Assembly (NCBI RefSeq): GCF_001969855.1
Contig: NZ_MRBL01000003.1
Coordinates: 124,001 to 188,000, forward strand
Direction: 5' to 3'
Source: Bacillus haynesii
Lineage (GTDB): Bacteria; Bacillota; Bacilli; Bacillales; Bacillaceae
DNA: 64,000 nt
The translations under genes were made by a program, and so were the position numbers. Numbering within the stretch: position 1 is the first letter of the stretch; each line of letters opens with the position of its first letter. Of the stretch, positions 46,680-54,129 are shown one piece after another. The notes beneath the pieces were generated by a model, which saw only the letters and a program-made list of their open reading frames with translations, was not told where the DNA came from and ran no database searches.

Positions 46680-48749
46680 ATGGTAAAATATTTATGGTCA
46701 GAGGCTGAGGCTGCATTGCTGCGTCCGGGTCTTGACGAACTCGTCTACCGTTCCAACCTGATCGGCTCTGACCGCTCGGTCTGCAACTGGGGCGGGGGAA
46801 ACACATCGATGAAAACGACAGAAAAGGATTTCAGAGGCAGGGATATCGAGGTGATGTGGGTGAAAGGCAGCGGCTCGGACTTGGCGACGATGTCAGCGGG
46901 CCAATTTACCGGATTGAGGTTGGATGATATTCGACCGCTGATGGAACGGAGCAGCATGTCTGATGAAGAAATGACGGCATATTTGTCCCATTGCATGATG
47001 GACGGAAAGCATCCGCGGCCGTCGATCGAAACGCTTCTTCATGCTTTTTTGCCGTTTCCGCATGTCGATCACACCCACCCCGATGCGATCATCAGCATCT
47101 GCTGCGCTGATAATGGAAAAGAGATCGCAGAGGAGATATTCGACAGCCGATTTGTATGGGTGCCTTATGTCAGACCGGGCTTCACTTTATCGAAGATGAT
47201 AGCAGAAGGCGTAAAAAACAACCCGAATGCAGAGCTTGTTTTAATGGAGAAGCACGGGCTCGTCACGTGGGGGGAAACGGCGAAAGCAAGCTATGATCAG
47301 ACGATTGCCGTGATTCGCGAAGCGGAAGCATACATTAAAAGCCGTTCGGAAGATCATCAGGCGTTTGGCGGACAGATGGTCGAGCCGCTTGCACCGGAGG
47401 AGCGGAAACGGATTTTAGCCGATATCTTGCCGGTTATCCGCGGCGCTGTCAGCGGAGAAAAACGCATGCTGCTCACCTGGTGCGATGCAGACGATGTGCT
47501 CGAATTCGCGAACAGCAGGCGCGCTCCGTCGCTTTCACAGGTCGGCGCCGCTTGTCCGGATCACCTCGTTCATACAAAGCGGGTGCCTGCCTATATTCCG
47601 TGGAATCCCGCTGAACAGGACACAGAAGAGCTGGCCGGACGGATCAAAACCGAGATTGCTGGATTTAAAGAGTCGTATGCAGCCTATTTTCAACGAAACC
47701 GGCATGAAGGAGACGAGATGTTTGAACCGGCCCCGCGCGTGATACTGATCCCTGGAATCGGCATGGTGGCAGCAGGAAAAAGCCTGGCGATGGCGAAGGT
47801 CAGCCGAGATTTATATCGCCGGGCAATTGCTGTTATGAAGGGAACGGAAGTCCTTGGAAACTTTGTATCTCTCAATGAGGAAGAATCCTACAATGTTGAA
47901 TATTGGCCGCTTGAGCTTTATAAATTAACGCTTGCTCCGCCGGAAGCCGAGTTTTCCCGCAAGATCGCATTTGTGACGGGGGGAGCGGGCGGAATCGGCA
48001 GCGAGACCTGCCGCCGCCTTGCTTCAGAAGGTGCGCATGTTGTGGTCGCTGACATTAATATGGAAGGTGCAGAAAAAACAGCTGCCGAGATTAATAAACA
48101 ATACGGTGCAGAACGAGCTTTCGCCGTCCGCATGGATGTGACGAAAGAAGAGGATGTTCAGGCGGCCTTCGAGGAAATCGCCCTTAAATATGGCGGGAAT
48201 GACATCCTCGTCAACAATGCGGGGCTTGCGACATCCAGCCCGCTTGATGAAACGACGCTCGAAGAATGGAATCTGAATATGAATGTACTCGGAACAGGAT
48301 ATTTCCTCGTCGCCAGAGAAGCTTTTAAGCAAATGAAAAAACAGGGGTCAGGCGGCAGCATGGTGTTTGTCGGCTCGAAAAATTCCGTCTATGCAGGCAA
48401 AAACGCTTCAGCATACAGCTCTGCAAAAGCGCTTGAGGTTCATTTGGCGAGATGCATCGCCGCTGAAGGCGGACCGTACGGAATCCGTGCGAATTCAGTT
48501 CTTCCGGATGCGGTGCTTCAAGGGTCGGCCATCTGGGACTCCAAGTGGCGCGAAGAAAGAGCCACCGCCTATGGGATTGAACCCGACCGGCTTGAAGAGC
48601 ATTACCGCAAACGTACGGCTCTTTCCGTCAACATTTATCCGGCTGACATTGCCGAGGCGATCGCTTATTTTGCTTCAGAAAAAACGGCAAAAACGACGGG
48701 ATGCATGCTGACGGTTGACGGGGGAGTGCCGGCCGCATTTTCAAGGTAA
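46680..48749 (+). CDS. rhaEW: RhaEW, bifunctional rhamnulose-1-P aldolase / lactaldehyde dehydrogenase
   Basis: 689 residues. Residues 1-400 form a class II aldolase domain (WGGGNTSMK...VMWVKGSGSDLATM, and zinc-binding HVDHTHPDAIISICC), splitting rhamnulose-1-phosphate into dihydroxyacetone phosphate and L-lactaldehyde. From about 425 a short-chain dehydrogenase follows: FVTGGAGGIGSETCRRLASEGAHVVVAD and the catalytic YSSAK near 580, oxidising lactaldehyde to lactate. Matches B. subtilis YuxG. ATG at 46680 with CGGAGTGA upstream. First gene of the rhamnose operon. Confidence 0.93.
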   Translation: MVKYLWSEAEAALLRPGLDELVYRSNLIGSDRSVCNWGGGNTSMKTTEKDFRGRDIEVMWVKGSGSDLATMSAGQFTGLRLDDIRPLMERSSMSDEEMTAYLSHCMMDGKHPRPSIETLLHAFLPFPHVDHTHPDAIISICCADNGKEIAEEIFDSRFVWVPYVRPGFTLSKMIAEGVKNNPNAELVLMEKHGLVTWGETAKASYDQTIAVIREAEAYIKSRSEDHQAFGGQMVEPLAPEERKRILADILPVIRGAVSGEKRMLLTWCDADDVLEFANSRRAPSLSQVGAACPDHLVHTKRVPAYIPWNPAEQDTEELAGRIKTEIAGFKESYAAYFQRNRHEGDEMFEPAPRVILIPGIGMVAAGKSLAMAKVSRDLYRRAIAVMKGTEVLGNFVSLNEEESYNVEYWPLELYKLTLAPPEAEFSRKIAFVTGGAGGIGSETCRRLASEGAHVVVADINMEGAEKTAAEINKQYGAERAFAVRMDVTKEEDVQAAFEEIALKYGGNDILVNNAGLATSSPLDETTLEEWNLNMNVLGTGYFLVAREAFKQMKKQGSGGSMVFVGSKNSVYAGKNASAYSSAKALEVHLARCIAAEGGPYGIRANSVLPDAVLQGSAIWDSKWREERATAYGIEPDRLEEHYRKRTALSVNIYPADIAEAIAYFASEKTAKTTGCMLTVDGGVPAAFSR

Positions 48750-48803
48750 TTGGAAAGGAGCGGCTTCGGCTGCCCTTTAAGAAAACAAAGGGGGAAAAGG
48801 GAG

Positions 48804-49193
48804 ATGAAGGGCGAGACCCATTGGATCATACCGGACGGTTTTATTCCTCCGGAAAGTTCCGGAAGCTTAACGAGCCATGAAGCCATTTGTGTTTTAAATT
48901 GCCATGAAGAAGACGCAAACCTTGCGATCACAGTATACTTCGAAGACCGTCCGCCGCTCGAAGGTATATCCGAGACGGTTCATGGCAAGAGAACGAAGCA
49001 TATTCGCACAAGTTCTTTGCACAGATCAGGAGAACGCATTCCTGAAAATGTTCCTTATGCGATCGAGATCGCAAGCGATGTACCTGTGATCGTCCAGTAC
49101 AGCCGGCTGGACACAACCCAGCCGGAACTTGCGTTAATGTCAACCATGGCATATCCGTTAAAAACAAGGGGGATGGGCGTACATGATGAATGA
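48804..49193 (+). CDS. ASRT-like small-molecule-binding protein in the rhamnose operon
   Basis: 129 residues. The pattern WIIPDGFIPPESSGSLTSHEAICVLNCHEEDANLAITVYFEDRPP and KRTKHIRTSSL, VPVIVQYSRLDTTQPELALMSTMAYP matches the Anabaena sensory rhodopsin transducer (ASRT/DUF1362) family, described as small-molecule-binding sandwiches. No retinal protein is near; in this operon it may bind rhamnose or a pathway intermediate. It stands where B. subtilis has rhaM. ATG at 48804 with AAAGGGAG upstream; overlaps rhaA by 11 bases. Confidence 0.82.
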   Translation: MKGETHWIIPDGFIPPESSGSLTSHEAICVLNCHEEDANLAITVYFEDRPPLEGISETVHGKRTKHIRTSSLHRSGERIPENVPYAIEIASDVPVIVQYSRLDTTQPELALMSTMAYPLKTRGMGVHDE

Positions 49194-50406
49194 CCGGGCC
49201 TACGCTTTATTGGAAGAACAACAGAAAGACAGGGGAATCAGCCTTTCTGAAGCAAAGGAAAAATTGAAAGCGCTTAAAATTGAGACACCTTCATGGGGAT
49301 ACGGGGACTCGGGCACGCGCTTCAAAGTGTTTCAGCAAGAGGGCGTACCAAGGGATCCGTTTGAAAAAGTGGAAGATGCATCAGTCGTTCACAAATTAAC
49401 CGGAACCTGTCCTTCCGTCGCCATCCATATTCCGTGGGATCAAGTTGATGATTACGGAAAGCTGAAAACGCACGCCGAGGAGCTTGGCCTTGCCATCGGC
49501 GCCGTGAATCCGAACTTGTTCCAGGACGATGACTACAAACTCGGAAGCGTCACAAACGTTAAAGCAGACATTCGCCAAAAAGCGACTGAGCAATTGCTCG
49601 AATGCGTCGATATTGCAAAACAAACAGGCTCCAAGGAAATCAGCCTCTGGCTTGCCGACGGAACCAACTATCCCGGTCAGGGCGACATCAGAAAACGGAA
49701 AAATTGGATGTATGAGTGTCTGGTTGAAGTATACGAAGCTCTTGACGATGATATGCGGCTCTTGATTGAATACAAGTTTTTTGAACCGGCTTTTTATCAT
49801 ACTGACCTGGCGGATTGGGGGATGGCTTACAATTTGGCGCAAAAGCTCGGGCCGAAGGCCGAGGTGCTTGTCGACACCGGCCACCATGCCCAGGGGACGA
49901 ACATCGAGCACATTGTCGCTTATTTGCTTGACGAAAAACGTCTCGGAGGCTTTCATTTCAACAGCCGCAAATACGCTGATGACGATTTGATCGCTGGCGC
50001 GCACAACCCGTACGAACTGTTTCTCATTTTTTATCAAATTTTGGATGCCTGCCGCGATTCTGACCCGAACGTCCGGAAAACGGCCGAACATATTTCGTAT
50101 ATGCTTGATCAATGCCATAATCTCGAACCGAAAATTCCGGCTGTGCTGCGCTCGGTTATGAATGTGCAGACTCAATTTGCAAAAGCGCTTTTGATCAACT
50201 TCGATGAAGTGAAGAAAGCGCAGGAAGATCATGACGTGCTTGCCGCAGAGGCTGCGATCCGCGAAGCATTTGAAATCGACGTCAAACCGCTCCTTTACGC
50301 CGTGCGGGAGGAAATGAACGTTCCGCCTGATCCGCTCAAGGCTTATGCGGAAAGCGGGTATGCGGAAAAAATCATGGCGCGCGGCAAAGGCGGTGCGAGC
50401 TGGTGA
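49183..50406 (+). CDS. rhaA: L-rhamnose isomerase
   Basis: 407 residues of the RhaI-type TIM-barrel isomerases; converts L-rhamnose to L-rhamnulose with a divalent metal. Landmarks: PSWGYGDSGTRFKVF near 32-46, EYKFFEPAFYHTDLADWGMAY with metal ligand Glu near 190, VDTGHHAQGTNIEHIVA with His near 235, and GGFHFNSRKYADDDL near 258-272. Slightly shorter than RhaA of enterics. ATG overlaps the previous gene; the stop overlaps rhaB as GTGA. Confidence 0.92.
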   Translation: MMNDRAYALLEEQQKDRGISLSEAKEKLKALKIETPSWGYGDSGTRFKVFQQEGVPRDPFEKVEDASVVHKLTGTCPSVAIHIPWDQVDDYGKLKTHAEELGLAIGAVNPNLFQDDDYKLGSVTNVKADIRQKATEQLLECVDIAKQTGSKEISLWLADGTNYPGQGDIRKRKNWMYECLVEVYEALDDDMRLLIEYKFFEPAFYHTDLADWGMAYNLAQKLGPKAEVLVDTGHHAQGTNIEHIVAYLLDEKRLGGFHFNSRKYADDDLIAGAHNPYELFLIFYQILDACRDSDPNVRKTAEHISYMLDQCHNLEPKIPAVLRSVMNVQTQFAKALLINFDEVKKAQEDHDVLAAEAAIREAFEIDVKPLLYAVREEMNVPPDPLKAYAESGYAEKIMARGKGGASW

Positions 50407-51884
50407 CAATTCTCGCTTTTGATCTTGGTGCGTCGAGCGGCAGAGCTTATGCAGGTCATGTGGACGGCGGTCTGATCAAAGCCGAGGAAATTCACCGTTT
50501 TCCAAATCAGCCCGTTCAGGCGGGAAAACACCTTTATTGGGACATTCTCAGGCTGTATCATGAAATCAAACAGGGCATTTTAAAGGCGAAAAACGGCTGC
50601 GGACGAATCAGCTGCATCGGAATTGATTCATGGGCGGTTGATGTCGGTTTTCTCGATCGGAATGGAGAGCTGATGGGGAACCCTTATCATTACCGCGACC
50701 CTTACACGGATGGAATGATGAGGGAGGTGTTGAATGAAATCGGAAAAGAAGAGCTGTTTTCCAGAACCGGTATTCAGCTTTTGCCGTTCAACACCATCTT
50801 TCAGCTTCGGGCGCTGAAAAAAGCGAATTCACCGCTGTTGGAACACGCGGAAACGCTTTTAATGATTCCTGATTTGCTGCGCTATTTTTTAACGGGTGAG
50901 AAAAAAAGCGAATTTACAAATGCGACGACAACTCAGCTGTTCAACCCGAAAACGTCTGACTGGGATTGGGGGCTCATCAGCCTTCTGGGGCTCCCGGCCT
51001 CGATTTTTCCAAAGGATATAGCAAAACCCGGAAGCGAAGCGGGGAGGTTGTCACAATCAGTGTGCAGCGAATTGTCGGTGCCTGCCGTACCGGTCATTGC
51101 CGTCGGCGAACATGACACGGCTTCTGCAGTTGTCGGCGTTCCCGCTGAAACGGATGACTTTGTATATTTGATTTGCGGCACTTGGTCGCTGATCGGAACC
51201 GAACTTGACACTCCGCTGATGACAAAGCAGGCGCTCGATTGGAATTTTACAAATGAGGGCGGTGCTGGCGGCACATTCCGTTTTTTAAAAAACATTATGG
51301 GATTGTGGCTGTTCCAGCGCTGCCATGCGGATTGGGAAAAAGATGGGATCAGTTATTCGAGCGCCGAGCTTGTCAAACTTGCCGGACAGTCAGAAGCATT
51401 CAGGTCGGCGGTTGACCCGGATGACCCGGTGTTTCTCAATCCCGTGCATATGCCTGAGGCGATCAGGGAGTACTGCCGTGCAACAGGGCAGCACGTGCCG
51501 GAAACGCCCGGACAGATCATCCGCTGCGTGCTTGAAAGCCTTGCATTTAAATACCGGTTCACGCTTGAACGGATTGAAACATTGACAGGAAAAAAATATG
51601 ACGGACTTCACATGGCGGGCGGAGGGATTCGAAATGAACTGCTCTGCCAATACACAGCGAATGTACTGGCCAGAAATGTATGGGCCGGACCGGCAGAAGC
51701 AAGCGCCATCGGCAACATTGCCGTACAGGCCATCGCGCTCGATATGTTTTGGGATATTCAGAGCGCCCGGAAAGCGATCAAGGCTTCCTTTCCTCAAAAA
51801 ACGTATGTACCGGAAGATACAGAAGCGTGGGAGACGGCATACCGCCGCTTTACAAGTCAGATTCTCGGCGCCGCTTCCCGCTGA
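50403..51884 (+). CDS. rhaB: Rhamnulokinase
   Basis: 493 residues, FGGY sugar kinase; phosphorylates L-rhamnulose at O1. N-terminal phosphate loop LAFDLGASSGRAYAGHVDGG at 4-23, catalytic Asp region CIGIDSWAVDVGFLDRNG, GTWSLIGTE near 260-268 and the ATP-binding HMAGGGIRNELLCQYTANVL near 400. GTG start at 50403 overlaps rhaA by four bases, with GGCGGTGCGAG upstream as a modest site. Confidence 0.94.
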   Translation: MTILAFDLGASSGRAYAGHVDGGLIKAEEIHRFPNQPVQAGKHLYWDILRLYHEIKQGILKAKNGCGRISCIGIDSWAVDVGFLDRNGELMGNPYHYRDPYTDGMMREVLNEIGKEELFSRTGIQLLPFNTIFQLRALKKANSPLLEHAETLLMIPDLLRYFLTGEKKSEFTNATTTQLFNPKTSDWDWGLISLLGLPASIFPKDIAKPGSEAGRLSQSVCSELSVPAVPVIAVGEHDTASAVVGVPAETDDFVYLICGTWSLIGTELDTPLMTKQALDWNFTNEGGAGGTFRFLKNIMGLWLFQRCHADWEKDGISYSSAELVKLAGQSEAFRSAVDPDDPVFLNPVHMPEAIREYCRATGQHVPETPGQIIRCVLESLAFKYRFTLERIETLTGKKYDGLHMAGGGIRNELLCQYTANVLARNVWAGPAEASAIGNIAVQAIALDMFWDIQSARKAIKASFPQKTYVPEDTEAWETAYRRFTSQILGAASR

Positions 51885-51963
51885 AAACATTTCCTGTATC
51901 GGCGCTGATGCGCTATCATGAAAGTAACAGTGACTTTTACCAAAAAAGGAAGGAAGTAAACGG

Positions 51964-52725
51964 ATGCTTGTAGCTGAAAGACACCAAAAAATCGTCGAGC
52001 TTGTCAATCTGCGCTCGAGCGTACGCGTCACAGAACTGAGCGAGCTTTTTTCCGTCACGGAAGAAACGATCAGGCGCGATTTGGAAAAGCTTGAGAAGGA
52101 AAATAAGCTGAAAAGAAGCCATGGCGGCGCAGTCAGCGTGCAGACTGAAGAAGCAGAAGTGCATTTTCGCGAGCGCGAAATTACAAACGTAAACGAAAAA
52201 AAGATGATTGCATTTGAAGCCGTCAAGCACGTGAAAAGCGGGGAACGGATTATTCTTGATGCGAGCACGACGGCATGGTACATGGCAAAAGCGCTTGAAA
52301 ATATCCCGCTGACCGTCATCACGAATTCAGTCAGAGTCGCAATTGAACTCAGCAAAAAAGAAAAGGTGACGGTCATTTCAACCGGCGGGATGCTGCTGTC
52401 GCAGTCGATGTCATATGTCGGCCCTTTGGCTGAGCGCTCCCTTGACATGTATCACGTCAACAAAACATTTCTGTCTTGCAAAGGCGTCGACCCTGCGAGC
52501 GGCTTGAGCGATTCAAACGAAATGCAGGCGCTGTTGAAAAAACGAATGATCGAGATTGCGGACGAAACGATTTTGATGGCGGACAGCAGCAAATTCGGAA
52601 CCCGTGCTTTCTCGCAAATCGACCACCTTCATGACCGATACAGGGTCATCACAGATTCAGGGATTGACAAAGCAAACCTTGCCCTCTTGAAAGACATAAC
52701 AGAGAACATCACGATCGTCGGCTGA
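51964..52725 (+). CDS. rhaR: DeoR-family regulator of rhamnose genes
   Basis: 253 residues. N-terminal HTH: MLVAERHQKIVELVNLRSSVRVTELSELFSVTEETIRRDLEKLEKENKLKRSHGG, the DeoR signature; C-terminal DeoRC sugar-phosphate-binding domain ILDASTTAWYMAKALENIPLTVITNS... and TFLSCKGVDPASGLSDSNEMQALLKK. By homology to B. subtilis RhaR (YulB) it represses the operon and is relieved by a rhamnose catabolic phosphate. It is the last gene here, unlike B. subtilis, where it follows rhaEW. GGAAGGAAG precedes the ATG. Confidence 0.9.
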   Translation: MLVAERHQKIVELVNLRSSVRVTELSELFSVTEETIRRDLEKLEKENKLKRSHGGAVSVQTEEAEVHFREREITNVNEKKMIAFEAVKHVKSGERIILDASTTAWYMAKALENIPLTVITNSVRVAIELSKKEKVTVISTGGMLLSQSMSYVGPLAERSLDMYHVNKTFLSCKGVDPASGLSDSNEMQALLKKRMIEIADETILMADSSKFGTRAFSQIDHLHDRYRVITDSGIDKANLALLKDITENITIVG

Positions 52726-52810
52726 AAACAAGCTTCTCAAGCACTTGATTTTAAAATCAGGCGCAAATGGGATAAAATAGAAGAGTAAAAAAGGAAAGGA
52801 GATGTTTTTG

Positions 52811-53362
52811 ATGGCGAAAAAGATTTTGATCGTAACGGGCGACGCAGTTGAAGCGCTGGAAGTGTATTATCCTTATTACCGCTGTCTTGAAGAGGGCTAT
52901 GAAACGACGATTGCTGCACCGAAAAAGAAAAAGATTCATACGGTTGTTCATGACTTCCTGGATTGGGATACATACACCGAGAAGCCGGGCTATTTAATTG
53001 ACGCGCATGCTTCATTTGATGAGATTGATCCGTCCGAATACGACGGCATCATCATTCCGGGCGGACGCGCACCGGAATTTATCCGAATGTACGATTCCCT
53101 GCTGAAAATCGTTGCTCATTTCTTTGAGGAAAATAAACCGGTCGGCGCGATTTGTCACGCCAGCATGATTTTCACAAGCCTGAGAGAACATCTGAAAGGT
53201 CGGGAGCTGACGGCTTACATCGCCTGCAAACCGGAAGTCGAAGCTGCGGGCGCGACTTATGTTGAGGAGAAGCTTCATGTGGACGCCAACCTGGTCTCAG
53301 GTCATGACTGGTCCAATCTGCCGGAGTTTATGAGAGAGTTTTTTAAAGCGTTAAACAAATAA
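52811..53362 (+). CDS. PfpI/DJ-1 family protein
   Basis: 183 residues. IIIPGGRAPEFIRMYDSLLKIVAHFFEENKPVGAICHASMIF holds the nucleophile elbow with Cys near 112; Glu and His partners are in the usual places (AHASFDEIDPSEYDG and CHAS). Members act as intracellular proteases, glyoxalases or chaperones. The ATG at 52811 has AAAGGAG nine bases upstream; the ATG at 52802 touches that site. Single gene with terminator, between rhaR and csoR. Confidence 0.82.
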   Translation: MAKKILIVTGDAVEALEVYYPYYRCLEEGYETTIAAPKKKKIHTVVHDFLDWDTYTEKPGYLIDAHASFDEIDPSEYDGIIIPGGRAPEFIRMYDSLLKIVAHFFEENKPVGAICHASMIFTSLREHLKGRELTAYIACKPEVEAAGATYVEEKLHVDANLVSGHDWSNLPEFMREFFKALNK

Positions 53363-53369
53363 TATGCAG

Positions 53370-53403
53370 GGATGACCCCGCAGTCCGGGGTTGTCTCTTT
53401 TTT
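53370..53403 (+). terminator. Terminator of the PfpI-like gene
   Basis: GATGACCCC / GGGGTTGTC stem, seven-base loop, then TCTTTTTTT. Confidence 0.87.
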
Positions 53404-53482
53404 TAGACATGTTCCGCTTCGCATTTTATAATGGTACAAACGGGTATCTTGGACAAAATATAATGGAAAGAGAGGTGCTCCG

Positions 53483-53788
53483 ATGTCAGCAGATCATCAT
53501 GAACACACGTTAAATCCCAAAAGCTCTAAAGGAAAAGAACAAATCACAAACCGCTTAAAGCGGATTGAAGGACAGGTCAGAGGCATTCAAAATATGATTG
53601 AAAATGACCGCTATTGCGTCGATATTCTCGTTCAAATCTCAGCTGTGCAAGCCGCAATGCAAAAGGTGGCTTTCAGCCTGCTTGAAGATCATACCCACCA
53701 TTGCGTTGCCAACGCGATTAAAAGCGGTGAAGGCGCAGAGGCCATCGAGGAACTGCTTGATGTGTTTAAAAGGTTTTCAAAATCATGA
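53483..53788 (+). CDS. csoR: CsoR, copper-sensing repressor
   Basis: 101 residues, all-helical DUF156 family. The Cu(I) ligands are Cys45, His70 and Cys74 (RYCVDIL, LEDHTHHCV), the same positions as in B. subtilis CsoR; the basic helix ITNRLKRIEGQVRGIQNMIE binds DNA. Apo-CsoR represses copZA; copper releases it. GAGAGGTG precedes the ATG; TATAAT at 53459-53464 may be its -10. Directly upstream of copZA. Confidence 0.96.
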   Translation: MSADHHEHTLNPKSSKGKEQITNRLKRIEGQVRGIQNMIENDRYCVDILVQISAVQAAMQKVAFSLLEDHTHHCVANAIKSGEGAEAIEELLDVFKRFSKS

Positions 53789-53812
53789 ACGAAAAAAGAG
53801 AAACTCGTTTTC

Positions 53813-53842
53813 TTGAAATACCCTACAGGGGTATGGTAATAT
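53813..53842 (+). promoter_or_regulatory. copZA promoter with CsoR box
   Basis: TTGAAA (53813-53818), 18-base spacer, TAATAT (53837-53842). The spacer contains TACCCTACAGGGGTATGG (53819-53836), matching the CsoR operator of B. subtilis. Confidence 0.88.
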
Positions 53843-53882
53843 AAAACCGATTGATATCATCAAACCACAGGAGGTTTTCAAT

Positions 53883-54092
53883 ATGGAACAAAAAACACTG
53901 AAAGTCGAAGGGATGTCTTGCAACCACTGTGTTCAGGCAGTAGAAGGAAACGTCGGAAAGCTTGGCGGAGTAGAGTCCGTTAAAGTGAATTTAAACGAGG
54001 GCAAGGTCGACGTTTCGTTTGATTCAGGCAAAGTATCGCTGAAGGAGATCATCGATACGATCGAAGATCAGGGGTATGATGTCGCAGTTTAA
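53883..54092 (+). CDS. copZ: CopZ, copper chaperone
   Basis: 69 residues, one heavy-metal-associated (HMA) domain with the Cu(I)-binding motif GMSCNHC (Cys13 and Cys16) and the conserved GYDV end. Delivers Cu(I) to the CopA exporter. AGGAGG precedes the ATG. A second CsoR-like box lies in the 37-base gap to copA. Confidence 0.96.
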   Translation: MEQKTLKVEGMSCNHCVQAVEGNVGKLGGVESVKVNLNEGKVDVSFDSGKVSLKEIIDTIEDQGYDVAV

Positions 54093-54095
54093 TGT

Positions 54096-54112
54096 ATACC
54101 TATAAGGGGTAT
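54096..54112 (+). promoter_or_regulatory. Second CsoR-like box between copZ and copA
   Basis: ATACCTATAAGGGGTAT matches the upstream box ATACCCTACAGGGGTAT at 13 of 17 positions, all in the outer arms. It lies between the copZ stop and the copA ribosome-binding site. Confidence 0.5.
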
Positions 54113-54129
54113 ATAAGGAGTGGAACGAT

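Noticed and set aside
49396..50409. 337-codon minus-strand frame opposite rhaA
   Set aside because: Covers nearly the whole conserved rhaA gene; no start signal, no domain.
51390..52448. 352-codon minus-strand frame over rhaB/rhaR
   Set aside because: Bridges two real genes on the other strand and lacks a ribosome-binding site.
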